From assembly GCA_035762665.1 (NCBI GenBank), contig DASTNZ010000004.1, positions 1 through 64,000 of the forward strand: 64,000 bases of DNA, in the 5' to 3' direction. A program made the position numbers and the translations under genes. The DNA comes from JASLBX01 sp035762665 (GTDB lineage Bacteria > Actinomycetota > Actinomycetes > Jiangellales > Jiangellaceae). Below the pieces are notes generated by a model. That model was not told the origin of the DNA. It searched no databases and worked only from the letters and a program-made list of their open reading frames with translations. Below, in pieces: positions 33,205 through 42,013 of the stretch. Numbering within the stretch: position 1 is the stretch's first letter; the number at the start of each line of letters is the position of its first letter.

Positions 33205-34998
33205 CTACGAGGCGAGGCGGGACTGGTTGACCCAGGCGGCATGCAGGCGGCCGTAGACGCCACCCTCGCCGACAAGGGTGCGGTGCGGCCCGCGCTGTAC
33301 CAGCCGGCCATCGTCGAAAACGAAAACCTCGTCGGCCGCCTCCGCCGTGGACAGCCGATGCGCGACGGTCACGGCCGTCCGTCCCCTCGTGATTCCTTCC
33401 AGCGCTCTGGCCAGCCGGACTTCGGTAGCCGGGTCGACGGCGGAGGTCGCCTCGTCCAGTACAAGCAGATCCGGATCGGCCAGGTAAGCGCGCGCGAGGG
33501 CAACTAGCTGCCGCTCCCCGGCGGAAAGCGACTCTCCACGCTGGCCGACCGGCGTGTCCAGGCCCGCCGGGAGGCCGTCGAGCCAGTCGGCCAGGCCGAG
33601 TTCGGTAAGTGCGAGTCTCACACCGTTGTCCGACGCGCCCGGGCGGCCGTACCGGACGTTCGCGCTAAGGGTGTCGTCGAACAGGAACCCCTCCTGAGGC
33701 ACCATCACAACCCGGTCGCGCAATGAGTCGAACCGGATGTCACGCAGGTCGACACCGTCGATCAACACCCGGCCGGTGGAAGGGTCCATCAAGCGGGTGA
33801 GCAGCTTGGCGAACGTCGTCTTGCCCGAACCGGTCTCCCCGACCACGGCGATCCGCGACCTCGGCGGAATATCGACCGTCAGGTCGTGCAGGACGGTCGG
33901 GCCACCAGGGTACGCGTACGACACCTGCTCGAATCGCACGTCGATCGGCCCCCGCAGCAGTGCCACGCCCTGCGAGCCAGGGTCGGCGACGTCGGCGGGG
34001 GTATCCAACACTCCGAGTACCCGGCGCCAGCCGGCGACGGCGTTCTGGGCCTCGTTGAGGACTTCGGTCCCCACCTGCACCGGGCCGACGAAAAGCGTCA
34101 CGAGGAACAGGAAGGCCAGCAGCTTGCCGAGCGTGATGTCGCCGGCCACCCCGAGCAACACGCCGACCACCACGACCGCCGCATTAGCGATGGCGGCGAT
34201 CACCTCGCCGGTGGAGAAGGTGAGTGCGACCAGCCGCTGCGCCCGGACGGCCGCGACCCGGTGGTTCTCGACCGCCTCGTCGATGCGGTCCTGGGTGCGC
34301 TTCTCGATGGCGTACGCCCGCACCACCTGGGCGCCCACGACGGATTCGGAGATCGCGCCAAGCATGATCCCCACCCGCTCGCGCACCACGCTGTATGCCG
34401 CGGAGACGATCCGCTGGAAGTGGCGGAGCAACAGGAAAAGCGGCAGGAAGCAGACCCAGACCAGCAGGGTCAGCTGCCATGAGTACACCGCCATGATGAC
34501 CGTCGCGACGATCAGCTGGCCGACGCTGACGATCATCAAGATGCCCCCCCACTGCACGAACTGCGACAGCGTGTCGACGTCCGTCGTCACGCGAGCGACC
34601 AGCGAGCCTCGCCGCTCGGTGTTCTGAGTCAGCACCGACAGATCGTGCACATGCCGGAACGCCTTCGTCCGCAAGGAGGCGAGCCCGGCCTCGCTGGCCC
34701 GGAACAGCCGGACGTTCATGAGGTAGGCGGACCACGCCGTGGCGATGATTGTGCCGAGGGCGACCAGGCACATCCAGCGGACGAAGCCGAGATCGACACC
34801 GGCTGCTCCGGTCAGCCCGCGGTCGATGGTCTGCTGTACGGCGATAGGTACGACGACGCGGCCGGCTGTTGCGACGAGCGCCAGACCGAGGGTCACCCCC
34901 AGGCCCTGCTTGATCTCAGGCGAGAGAGCAAGGCCGCGGCGGATCGTACGCCAGGAGCCACCGGAGCGGCCGTCACCGACCGTGGACGCGACGCTCAT
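33205..34998 (-). CDS. ABC exporter half-transporter with canonical ATPase site
   Basis: 597 residues: an ABC type I exporter membrane domain (six helices, about 25-320), then an ATPase domain with Walker A GETGSGKTT, Q-loop VPQEGFLFDDT, signature LSAGERQLVALARAYL and Walker B LLVLDEATSAVD with catalytic Glu intact. It overlaps the upstream exporter gene by 4 bp, so the two probably form a heterodimer. The substrate is unknown; such pairs export drugs, lipids or peptides. Confidence 0.94.
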   Translation of the reverse strand: MSVASTVGDGRSGGSWRTIRRGLALSPEIKQGLGVTLGLALVATAGRVVVPIAVQQTIDRGLTGAAGVDLGFVRWMCLVALGTIIATAWSAYLMNVRLFRASEAGLASLRTKAFRHVHDLSVLTQNTERRGSLVARVTTDVDTLSQFVQWGGILMIVSVGQLIVATVIMAVYSWQLTLLVWVCFLPLFLLLRHFQRIVSAAYSVVRERVGIMLGAISESVVGAQVVRAYAIEKRTQDRIDEAVENHRVAAVRAQRLVALTFSTGEVIAAIANAAVVVVGVLLGVAGDITLGKLLAFLFLVTLFVGPVQVGTEVLNEAQNAVAGWRRVLGVLDTPADVADPGSQGVALLRGPIDVRFEQVSYAYPGGPTVLHDLTVDIPPRSRIAVVGETGSGKTTFAKLLTRLMDPSTGRVLIDGVDLRDIRFDSLRDRVVMVPQEGFLFDDTLSANVRYGRPGASDNGVRLALTELGLADWLDGLPAGLDTPVGQRGESLSAGERQLVALARAYLADPDLLVLDEATSAVDPATEVRLARALEGITRGRTAVTVAHRLSTAEAADEVFVFDDGRLVQRGPHRTLVGEGGVYGRLHAAWVNQSRLAS

Positions 34999-36809
34999 GT
35001 TGCGAACTCCTCGTCCTCAGCGAGGGCGGCCCGCTCGGCTGCGTCGCGTTCATACGCGGTCAGGAGGTTGAGGTAACCCGGTGAGCTGGCGAGCAGTTCG
35101 TCATGCGTGCCGCGCGCGATGACGCGACCGCTCTCGACATAAACGACCTCGTCCGCCAGCGCGATCGTCGCCCGCCGGTAGGCCACCACGACGACGGTCG
35201 AGGGCAGCGCGGTGTCGCGGAGACCGGCGAGGATCCGCTGCTCGACCTCAGGGTCTACTGCGCTCGTCGCGTCGTCGAGGACAAGCAGCCGGGGCCGGCC
35301 GACAAGCGCCCGGGCCAGGGCGAGGCGTTGCCGTTGGCCGCCGGACAGGCTCGTCCCACGCTCGCCCACCACGGACTCCAGCCCGTCCGGCAGGGCAGCG
35401 ACGAATCCGTCCGCCTGCGCCAAACGCAGCGCGGCCCAGACGTCGTCATCGCTGATCTCCCGGCCCAGTGTCACGTTGTCGCGCACGGAGTCCTCGAAGA
35501 TGAACGCTTGCTGGAAGACCAGCGCGGCATTGTCCGCAAGTACGCCGGGCGCAAGGTCGCGGGCATCGGTGCCGTCGACGACGATCGCACCGGTTCGCGG
35601 ATCGACCAGCCGGATCAGGAGGCTGGCCAACGTCGACTTTCCCGAACCGGTGGGGCCGGTCACCGCAACGGTCTGCCCGGGTGCGACATCGATGGTGATA
35701 TCACTCAGCGTGTCGCGTGCACCGTCGTAGGCGTACGACACCCGGTGCACGCGTAGATCGGAGGGCTCATCGGTCTTCGAAGGGTGCGCTTGTCCGAAGG
35801 GAAGAGCACCGGTGGCATCGAGCACGGCATCGACACGGCGCAGCCCGACGACGGCCCGCGGCAGTTCGCCGAGCACCCAACCGATCGCCCGAATCGGGAA
35901 AGCCACAATCGTCAGCAGGTACGCGATCTGCACGAGCGTGCCGGGTTCGAGCAGGCCCGCGTCGATCCGCGCAACGCCGACCACCAACACGGCCAGTACA
36001 CCAAGGTTGGGCATCGCCTCGAGGATCGGGTCGAATGCGCCCCGAACGCGGCCGACGCGGACGTTGGCCTCCCGAAGCCGGTCGGCCACCTCGGCGAATC
36101 GCTCCGTCTCGTCGGCCTCCCGGCCGAGAGCTTTGACCACGAGCGCGCCGTCGAACGACTCGTGCGCCACCGCCGACACCTCTGCGCGTAACGCCTGAGC
36201 ACGCGTCGCCAGCGGAGAAATCCGTCGCTGGTACACGACATTGATCAGCAGGGTGGCCGGGAACACCAGCAGTCCGATCGCGGCCAGCACAGGGTCGGCA
36301 AGCAGCATGGACACGACCGCGACGACCAGCATCACAAGAACACCGACCGCCATCGGCAGCGGCGCCATCGGCCACCAGCTGGCTTCGACGTCGGCATTGG
36401 CGTTCGACAGCAACCGCCCGGTGGGGTGTTTGTGGTGCCAGGACAGCGGCAGCTTGAGGTACTGCCTGGTCACCTTCCGTCGGTAGCGGGCCTGGAGCTG
36501 CTGCATCCACAACCCGGCGTAATATCGCCGGACGGCGATGCCGGCTGCCTTGACGGTGCCCACGCCGACGATCGCCACGGTGGCGGCCACCAGAGCACCG
36601 GTGGCCGCGCGTCCCTCCTGGAACGCGGGCACGATGACCCGGTCGGTGACCTGCCCGATGACGATCGACGTGAAGACGGTTGCGGCGCCGAAAACCGCGC
36701 TACCGAGGATGGCGATGGTGAAGACCAACGGCTCGTGGCGGATGCCGCGACCGAGCAGGGCGAAACCTTCGCGAAGCGTCACCCTGTCAGCCCTTTGCGT
36801 CACCATCAT
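34995..36809 (-). CDS. ABC exporter half-transporter with degenerate ATPase site
   Basis: 604 residues with six-helix membrane domain and ATPase domain: Walker A GPTGSGKST, Q-loop VFQQAFIFEDSVRDN, signature LSGGQRQRLALARALV. Walker B reads LLVLDDATSAVD, with Asp where the catalytic Glu belongs. In known heterodimeric exporters one half has exactly this change. The start may be ATG 36809 or 36806, or GTG 36803, which has the best spacing from GAGGGA. First gene of the pair, downstream of a motif array. Confidence 0.94.
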   Translation of the reverse strand: MMVTQRADRVTLREGFALLGRGIRHEPLVFTIAILGSAVFGAATVFTSIVIGQVTDRVIVPAFQEGRAATGALVAATVAIVGVGTVKAAGIAVRRYYAGLWMQQLQARYRRKVTRQYLKLPLSWHHKHPTGRLLSNANADVEASWWPMAPLPMAVGVLVMLVVAVVSMLLADPVLAAIGLLVFPATLLINVVYQRRISPLATRAQALRAEVSAVAHESFDGALVVKALGREADETERFAEVADRLREANVRVGRVRGAFDPILEAMPNLGVLAVLVVGVARIDAGLLEPGTLVQIAYLLTIVAFPIRAIGWVLGELPRAVVGLRRVDAVLDATGALPFGQAHPSKTDEPSDLRVHRVSYAYDGARDTLSDITIDVAPGQTVAVTGPTGSGKSTLASLLIRLVDPRTGAIVVDGTDARDLAPGVLADNAALVFQQAFIFEDSVRDNVTLGREISDDDVWAALRLAQADGFVAALPDGLESVVGERGTSLSGGQRQRLALARALVGRPRLLVLDDATSAVDPEVEQRILAGLRDTALPSTVVVVAYRRATIALADEVVYVESGRVIARGTHDELLASSPGYLNLLTAYERDAAERAALAEDEEFAT

Positions 36810-36885
36810 TCCCTCGATTGGCCTAGACCTGCCGCCCCGCAGCCGACGGTACCGAATCTCACCGACGGCGCTGCGCCCGTATATT

Positions 36886-37013
36886 GGTCACCTGATCGTT
36901 TACGGTCCACAATGCGAGATCGATCAGGTGACCTAACCATGCGCAGGTGCCGACCATTCCCACCTGATCGCTGCGGTCAGCCGATCAGGTGAGAAATCGA
37001 CGATCAGGTGACC
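36886..37013. repeat. Five-copy CGATCAGGTGA motif array
   Basis: Five copies of the 11-mer core lie in 128 bp: 36886-36898 (reverse), 36921-36933 (forward), 36959-36970 (reverse, one end varied), 36982-36993 (forward) and 37001-37013 (forward). Three carry the longer CGATCAGGTGACC. Copies 1/2 and 3/4 form hairpins with 22 and 11 nt loops. The array occupies the whole gap between the pspAB stop and the exporter promoter region, so it may be an operator array or a terminator cluster. Confidence 0.8.
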
Positions 37014-37019
37014 AACGCG

Positions 37020-37586
37020 TCAGAGGCCTGGCGCACCCCACACGGGGAACCACCGGCTGAGGTCGGGCTCGATCTTGAGATCCTCGTCCAACATCGCCTT
37101 GACTTGCAGCTCGAGTGCGCTGTCGCGTCTCTGCGCGGCTCCCGGCACAGGCGCGAACGGGTAGAACGTACCCCGCTTGTACAGGTAGACCAGCGCCACT
37201 GGCTTGCCGTCCGCGGTCCGGAAGCCGATCGTCGAGCACAGCAGCGATGGCCCGAAGCCCTCACCCTCGAGCGAGGAGTTGACCGCATGCAGGTCGGTAA
37301 CGAGCGCGGGCACGTCAGCAGTGTCGCGTCGGATCACCAGCCAGGTGTACCCGTAGCCGTCGCGCACCTCGTCCGGCTCCGAGCCACCGAGCAGCGCAGT
37401 GACCTCCTCCTTCAGGCGAGCGAAGGGGCCACCTTCCATGTCGCGGAAGCACACGGCGCCGGCGCCGGTTGGCCGGATCTCCGCCGCCGACTCGAGTGTC
37501 AGGGCCGCCGCAGGCACCGAGAACAGCGCGTCCAGATTGGGCTGCGCCGGCTTCGATCGCCCGAGAATGGCGTCGAGAAAACCCAT
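37020..37586 (-). CDS. pspAB: PspA-associated protein PspAB
   Basis: 188 residues from ATG 37586, starting MGFLDAILGRSKPAQPNLD, the conserved opening of PspAB. Further matches are GAVCFRDMEGGPFARL, YTWLVIRR, LLCSTIGF and VYLYKRGTFYPFAP. It is a cytosolic partner in the actinobacterial envelope-stress cluster; its biochemistry is unknown. It lies 2 bp after htpX and ends the operon. Confidence 0.93.
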   Translation of the reverse strand: MGFLDAILGRSKPAQPNLDALFSVPAAALTLESAAEIRPTGAGAVCFRDMEGGPFARLKEEVTALLGGSEPDEVRDGYGYTWLVIRRDTADVPALVTDLHAVNSSLEGEGFGPSLLCSTIGFRTADGKPVALVYLYKRGTFYPFAPVPGAAQRRDSALELQVKAMLDEDLKIEPDLSRWFPVWGAPGL

Positions 37587-37588
37587 TC

Positions 37589-38482
37589 CTAGTAGCGACC
37601 CAGCTCGCGAGAGATCTTGGCGAGTTGCTCCAGCCGCTTCTCCAGCGGCGGGTGGCTCGAGAACAACGAGGCCAGGTCGACCTTGTTGGTGAACGCCGGC
37701 ACGAAGAAGAACGCGTTGTACGGCTCCGCCTCCCGCAGATCCCTGGTGGGAATCTGGCTCATCTGCCCGGTGATCTTGGTGAGCGCGTTGGCGAGATGCG
37801 ACGGCTGCCCGGTCAGGAAGGCGCCGGCTCGGTCCGCCGCCAGCTCCCGGTACCGCGACAGCAGCCGGGTCAGCAGGAAACTCACGGCGTACACGACGAT
37901 AGAAACCAGCATGATCACAAGCAGCGCCGGGCCGCCGTCGCGGTTGCGCCCCATGCCGCCCCACAACCCCATCCGGGTCAGGAACCCGGCCAGGATGCCG
38001 ACCACCGAGGCGATCGTCATCACGGTGACGTCGCGATGCGCGACGTGAGACAGCTCATGCGCCAGCACACCTTCGAGTTCGCGCTCGTCAAGACGCTGCA
38101 TGATGCCGGTGGTAGCGCACACGACGGCCCGTTTCTGGCTCCGCCCGGTGGCGAACGCGTTGGGCATCGGCGTGTCTGCAATAGCCACTCGCGGCTTGGG
38201 CATGTTCGCCTGAGCGCACAGCCGGTCGACAATCGCGTGCAACCGCGGCGCTTCCTCAGGTGTGACCTCCCGAGCCCGCATGGCGCGCATTGCCATGGTG
38301 TCGGAGAAGTACCACTGTGCCCAGAACAATCCCAGCCCGATGACGATACCGAGCCACCATCCGCCTGTCGTATAGGTCGCAATCGCCCACATCAGGAGGA
38401 CGAACAGCCCGGCCAGCAGAAGCATGGTCAGCGCCATGCGGGCCGTCAGCCCCCGGTCGGGTGCGAAACGCGTCCGCGCCAT
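37589..38482 (-). CDS. htpX: Membrane zinc metalloprotease HtpX
   Basis: 297 residues. Two N-terminal helices (about 18-33 and 42-58), then the M48 protease domain with HELSH as the zinc motif in LEGVLAHELSHVAHRD, the substrate-side motif NAFATGRSQKRAVV, and the downstream metal-ligand region RYRELAADRAGA. It degrades misfolded membrane proteins. In actinobacteria it is often encoded with pspA, as here between pspAA and pspAB. Confidence 0.96.
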   Translation of the reverse strand: MARTRFAPDRGLTARMALTMLLLAGLFVLLMWAIATYTTGGWWLGIVIGLGLFWAQWYFSDTMAMRAMRAREVTPEEAPRLHAIVDRLCAQANMPKPRVAIADTPMPNAFATGRSQKRAVVCATTGIMQRLDERELEGVLAHELSHVAHRDVTVMTIASVVGILAGFLTRMGLWGGMGRNRDGGPALLVIMLVSIVVYAVSFLLTRLLSRYRELAADRAGAFLTGQPSHLANALTKITGQMSQIPTRDLREAEPYNAFFFVPAFTNKVDLASLFSSHPPLEKRLEQLAKISRELGRY

Positions 38483-38484
38483 GG

Positions 38485-38775
38485 TCAGCTGGTCCTGCTC
38501 TCGGGAATCAGGCCGTCGTCCGTGAGCATCGCCCGCACCTCATCGACGTGCGCCTCGGCGTACGGCAGGACGACGTCGCTGTCGACCAGCTCTTCGTCCG
38601 GCACCGGCGTGCCAGTGGCCCGCACCGCGTCCAATAGCGCCACGAGCGCGGCCCGGAACTTCTCGTCATCGCCCGAGTCGATGGCCTTTCCCAGCTGATC
38701 GTCGAAGCGGTTGAGCTCGTCGAGTGCGCTGTCATCGAGTCGCAGCTGACCCTCCCCCATGATGCGGACGATCAC
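38485..38775 (-). CDS. pspAA: PspA-associated protein PspAA
   Basis: 96 residues starting MIVRIMGEGQLRLDDSALDE, typical of PspAA, followed by LNRFDDQLGKAIDSGDDEKF. Small acidic cytosolic protein. It overlaps pspA by 4 bp (ATGA) and is followed by htpX after 2 bp. Family work links PspAA to PspA; the mechanism is unresolved. Confidence 0.92.
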   Translation of the reverse strand: MIVRIMGEGQLRLDDSALDELNRFDDQLGKAIDSGDDEKFRAALVALLDAVRATGTPVPDEELVDSDVVLPYAEAHVDEVRAMLTDDGLIPESRTS

Positions 38776-39569
38776 CGCTGCTCACCCTCCTGCTTCGGTT
38801 CGGTCGCAGGCGTTTCGGAGGGGGCGGCCGCCTCGCTTTCGATCTGCTTCGGCGCCGCTTCCGACGGCCCTGCGGTGAGTTCCTGCTTCATCCGGGCAAG
38901 TTCGAGCTCGACGTCGTTGGTCGAGGCCATCCGGTCCAGCTCGAGAGCGATGTCGTCTTTGGCGGTTCCGGTGACGTCCTCCAGGACTCCGGAAGCGATC
39001 AGCTCGTCCACCGCTCCGGCGCGGGCCTGCAGCTCGGCGGTCTTGTCTTCGGCTCGCTGGACCGCCAGACCGACGTCGCTCATCTCCTCGGAGATGCCGC
39101 TGAACGCCTCACCGATGCGGGTCTGAGCCTCTGCCGCCGTGTACGTGGCCTTGATCGTCTCCTTGCGGGTGCGGAAGGCCTCCACCTTGGCCTGGAGCCG
39201 CTGCGCGGCCAGCGTCAGCTTCTCCTCCTCCGCCTGGAGGTTGGCATGCTGAGTCTGCAGATCGGTGATCTGGTTGGTCAGGCCGGACTTGCGGGTCAAC
39301 GCCTCGCGGGCGAGATCCTCGCGACCGAGTTCGAGCGCCTTCCCGGCTTGATTCTGCAGCTTGTCCGACTGAACGGCCAACTGCGACATCTGCACCTCGA
39401 TGCGCTTGCGGCTCGTCGCGACGTCCGCAACGCCACGGCGCACCTTCTGCAGCAGTTCCAGCTGCTTCTTGTACGAGTAGTCAAGGGTCTCCCGGGGGTC
39501 CTCGGCACGATCAAGCGCCTTGTCGGCCTTGGCCCGGAAGAGCAGCTTCATACGAGCGAACAACGCCAT
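38772..39569 (-). CDS. pspA: Phage shock protein A / IM30 family
   Basis: 265 residues. The N-terminus ARMKLLFRAKADKALDRAED and the long coiled-coil body (about 30-220, Gln/Glu/Lys-rich, with LLQKVRRGVADVATSRKRIE) define the PspA/Vipp1 family, ESCRT-III-like proteins that bind stressed membranes. The tail beyond 225 is Glu/Ala/Pro-rich and probably disordered. First gene of pspA-pspAA-htpX-pspAB, divergent from the DUF3043 gene by about 130 bp. Confidence 0.96.
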   Translation of the reverse strand: MALFARMKLLFRAKADKALDRAEDPRETLDYSYKKQLELLQKVRRGVADVATSRKRIEVQMSQLAVQSDKLQNQAGKALELGREDLAREALTRKSGLTNQITDLQTQHANLQAEEEKLTLAAQRLQAKVEAFRTRKETIKATYTAAEAQTRIGEAFSGISEEMSDVGLAVQRAEDKTAELQARAGAVDELIASGVLEDVTGTAKDDIALELDRMASTNDVELELARMKQELTAGPSEAAPKQIESEAAAPSETPATEPKQEGEQR

Positions 39570-39699
39570 TGTGGCCAGACAGCCCTTCTCGAGAGAAATG
39601 CTCTGCGCTGCCGCATCGACAACGCACTCCTGCGTGTAACCCTACGGGGTCAAACTGCTCAATGGCAGAGCAGGCCAGAAGCTGGCATACCCTGGTGTC

Positions 39700-40290
39700 G
39701 TGTTTCGCCGCCGCAACCCCGAAGATTCCGATACCACGACACTCGCCCAGCCGGCCGACGACGCTGCGGCCGCGGCGCAGGGCAAGGGCCGGCCGACGCC
39801 CAAGCGGCGCCAAGCCGAACAGGCACGTAAGGAACGGGTCAAGCCGCCGGTCACCCGCCGCGAGCAGGTCCGCCGCGACCGCGAACGGATGAAGGCAACC
39901 CGCGCCAGGCAGCGCGAGGGCATGGCCAAGGGCGACGAGCGCTATTTCGTCAAGCGGGACCAGGGCGAGGTCCGCAGGTTCATCCGAGACTACGTGGACT
40001 CGCGGCGGACGATCTCCGAGTTCTTCCTTCCGCTCGTTCTGATCATCTTGGTGCTGAGCATGATCGGCAATGTCCAGATCCAGGTCTTCTCGACGTTGTT
40101 CATGTTCGCCACCATGCTCGTAGTGATCTTCGATCTGGTTCTGATCAATCGCCGGGTAAAGCGTGAGATCCGTAAGCGGTTCCCCGACGATGATCAACGC
40201 GGTCACGGCTTGTACGCGATCGCCCGAGCTACGCAAATCCGCAAGCTGCGTCTGCCAAAGCCCAACGTCCGGCCGGGAGACACCGTATGA
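39700..40290 (+). CDS. DUF3043 family membrane protein
   Basis: 196 residues, GTG start. A highly charged N-terminal third (KGRPTPKRRQAEQARKER), then the conserved KGDERYFVKRDQGEVRRFIRDYVDSR block, two transmembrane helices (about 108-125 and 128-148) and a basic C-terminal tail (KRFPDDDQRGHGLYAIAR). A conserved actinobacterial family without known function. It overlaps the acetyltransferase gene by 4 bp. Confidence 0.92.
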   Translation: MFRRRNPEDSDTTTLAQPADDAAAAAQGKGRPTPKRRQAEQARKERVKPPVTRREQVRRDRERMKATRARQREGMAKGDERYFVKRDQGEVRRFIRDYVDSRRTISEFFLPLVLIILVLSMIGNVQIQVFSTLFMFATMLVVIFDLVLINRRVKREIRKRFPDDDQRGHGLYAIARATQIRKLRLPKPNVRPGDTV

Positions 40291-40787
40291 GCACTGCCGC
40301 AGCCCGCGAGCCGATGGACACCGGCGAGCTGTTCGTACGCCCCCTGGCCTACAGCGAGCCGGTCGTTCGCGCGCTTGAGGCCGAACTTCAGCAGGAGTAC
40401 GTCAAACGGTACGGCGATCTGGACCAGACACCCATCGACGATGGGCAGTTCGACCCGCCGGAGGGATTGTTCCTGGTCGGGTTCATCGGTTCCGAGCCCG
40501 TGGCGTCCGGCGGGTTCCGGCGGCACGAGGACGGCGTCGCCGAGATCAAACGGATGTACGTGGTGGAAGACCACCGGGGTATCGGGCTGGCCCGCCGTAT
40601 GCTCGCAGAGCTTGAATCCCGCGCCGCCGACGCGGGTTACGTCCGCACGGTCCTCGTGACCGGGCTGGCCCAGCCGGAGGCGATCTCGCTCTATCGGTCC
40701 AGCGGCTACATCGCGATCGAACCGTTCGGCGTGTACAAGGACTCCGACCTCGTCCGCTGCTTCGGCAAGGACCTCCAGTTCCGCTGA
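40287..40787 (+). CDS. GNAT family N-acetyltransferase
   Basis: 166 residues. The GNAT core is clear: GFIGSEPVASGGFRR (strand 2-3), EIKRMYVVEDHRGIGLARRM (motif A acetyl-CoA loop, R-G-x-G-x-A) and AISLYRSSGYIAIEPFG (motif B). It transfers an acetyl group from acetyl-CoA to an amine; the acceptor is unknown. It is coupled to the DUF3043 gene by an ATGA overlap. Confidence 0.92.
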   Translation: MSTAAAREPMDTGELFVRPLAYSEPVVRALEAELQQEYVKRYGDLDQTPIDDGQFDPPEGLFLVGFIGSEPVASGGFRRHEDGVAEIKRMYVVEDHRGIGLARRMLAELESRAADAGYVRTVLVTGLAQPEAISLYRSSGYIAIEPFGVYKDSDLVRCFGKDLQFR

Positions 40788-40790
40788 TGT

Positions 40791-40991
40791 TTACTCCGGG
40801 CTGAGGCTCATCGGTCCGTAGACCGGCCGGCCGTCCTCGTTCAGCGACACCGAGGCGATCCCTTCGTCCGCCAGCGCCTGCCAGCTCTGCCCGAGCCAGG
40901 TTTCGGCATCAGCCTGTGTGCTGAACCGGCCAGGGTCAGGGCCCTCCAGTTCCTCACCGTCGGCACCGTAGTACGTCCACGTCCACGCCAT
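40791..40991 (-). CDS. Small conserved hypothetical protein
   Basis: 66 residues from ATG 40991 (MAWTWTYYGADGEELEGPD). It is acidic with regular Trp and an alternation that suggests a small alpha/beta fold: FSTQADAETWLGQSWQALAD and then VSLNEDGRPVYGPMSL. I know similar short proteins in actinobacteria, but no function. Convergent with the acetyltransferase gene, 3 bp apart. Confidence 0.8.
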   Translation of the reverse strand: MAWTWTYYGADGEELEGPDPGRFSTQADAETWLGQSWQALADEGIASVSLNEDGRPVYGPMSLSPE

Positions 40992-41164
40992 GTCGTGGAG
41001 GCTATCGCCCACCCCACGGAGGCGGCAGGGCAGATATCCCGAGAACTCGCGTCATAATCACCGCCCCTGCTGCGTCTTGTCTGTGAGGGGCGGAACCCGT
41101 CCGTGCCGTGCGAGGGGTCGGCACGGGCGGCGCCCCGTTCGTCACACCCGTATCCTTCGAGATC

Positions 41165-42013
41165 GTGCAGGCAGCCCACGAGTCCCTCGACATCCCCGCG
41201 CTCGCCGCCAGGATCACCCTGCCGGACGAGTCGACCCGCCGGGCCGCGCAGGCGTTGGCGGACGCTCGGCCCGGTCTCGGCCGCCTTGGCGAGGTAGCCG
41301 TATGGCTTGCGGCCGTACAGGGTCGGAGTCCGGCCGTACCGTTCGAGCGGATTCGGGTTGTCACGCTCCCAGAGCCGGACGCCGAAGCCACCGCTCTGCC
41401 GGCGGGCGTCGGATCGCTGGTGACCGTTGACGTGCTCGCCGAGGCTGAACCGGCCTTCCTGGCCGGAATGACCGCCGCGGATGCGGAGATCGACAGCGGT
41501 GCCGACCTGCTCGTCCTGACCGGCGGCCGGGATTTGGTGCCGGCATTGGCACTCGTGGCACTTCTGGCCGGCAAGGACGTCGCGACGGTCGTAGGACACC
41601 GCCCCGGCACGGACGACCGGGACTGGATGCGCGCGTGCGCCGCCGTCCGCGACACCGCACGCGGGGGGCGGCCGCACACCGGTGAGATCACCGCGTTACT
41701 CGCCGCGTTGCCCGCACCAGAGATCGCCGCCGCGGCGGGTGTTATCGCCGGCGCCGCGTCACGCCGCACCCCGGTACTGCTCGACGATCTCATCCCCGCT
41801 GCCGCCGCTCTCGTGGGCCAGCGGATCAGTTACCGGACGAGTCGCTGGTTGGCCGCGACGCAGCGGACCACCGACCCGGCGCATACCGCGGCGCTCGAGC
41901 GGCTTCGGATTACTCCGCTGCTCGATTACGGCCTGGCAAGCGGGCTCGGTCTTGGTGCTCGGCTGGCGGTCCCGCATATCCAGGTGGCCGCGCAATTGCT
42001 CAGCGACGCCTAA
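41165..42013 (+). CDS. CobT-like protein with degenerate active site
   Basis: 282 residues from GTG 41165. It aligns by eye to nicotinate-nucleotide:dimethylbenzimidazole phosphoribosyltransferase (CobT): PGLGRLGEVAVWLAAVQG, then GADLLVL, VVGHRPGTDD, PEIAAAAGVIAGAASRRTPV, LLDDLIPAAAAL and a C-terminal helix. Canonical CobT is about 350 residues. Missing here are the GDHGV region, the GIGNTT loop (replaced by GRDLVP) and the LGEGTGA loop carrying the catalytic Glu (here SGLGLGA). I infer it does not catalyse the standard reaction. It overlaps gcvT convergently by 4 bp. The start could lie earlier at 41108. Confidence 0.75.
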   Translation: MQAAHESLDIPALAARITLPDESTRRAAQALADARPGLGRLGEVAVWLAAVQGRSPAVPFERIRVVTLPEPDAEATALPAGVGSLVTVDVLAEAEPAFLAGMTAADAEIDSGADLLVLTGGRDLVPALALVALLAGKDVATVVGHRPGTDDRDWMRACAAVRDTARGGRPHTGEITALLAALPAPEIAAAAGVIAGAASRRTPVLLDDLIPAAAALVGQRISYRTSRWLAATQRTTDPAHTAALERLRITPLLDYGLASGLGLGARLAVPHIQVAAQLLSDA

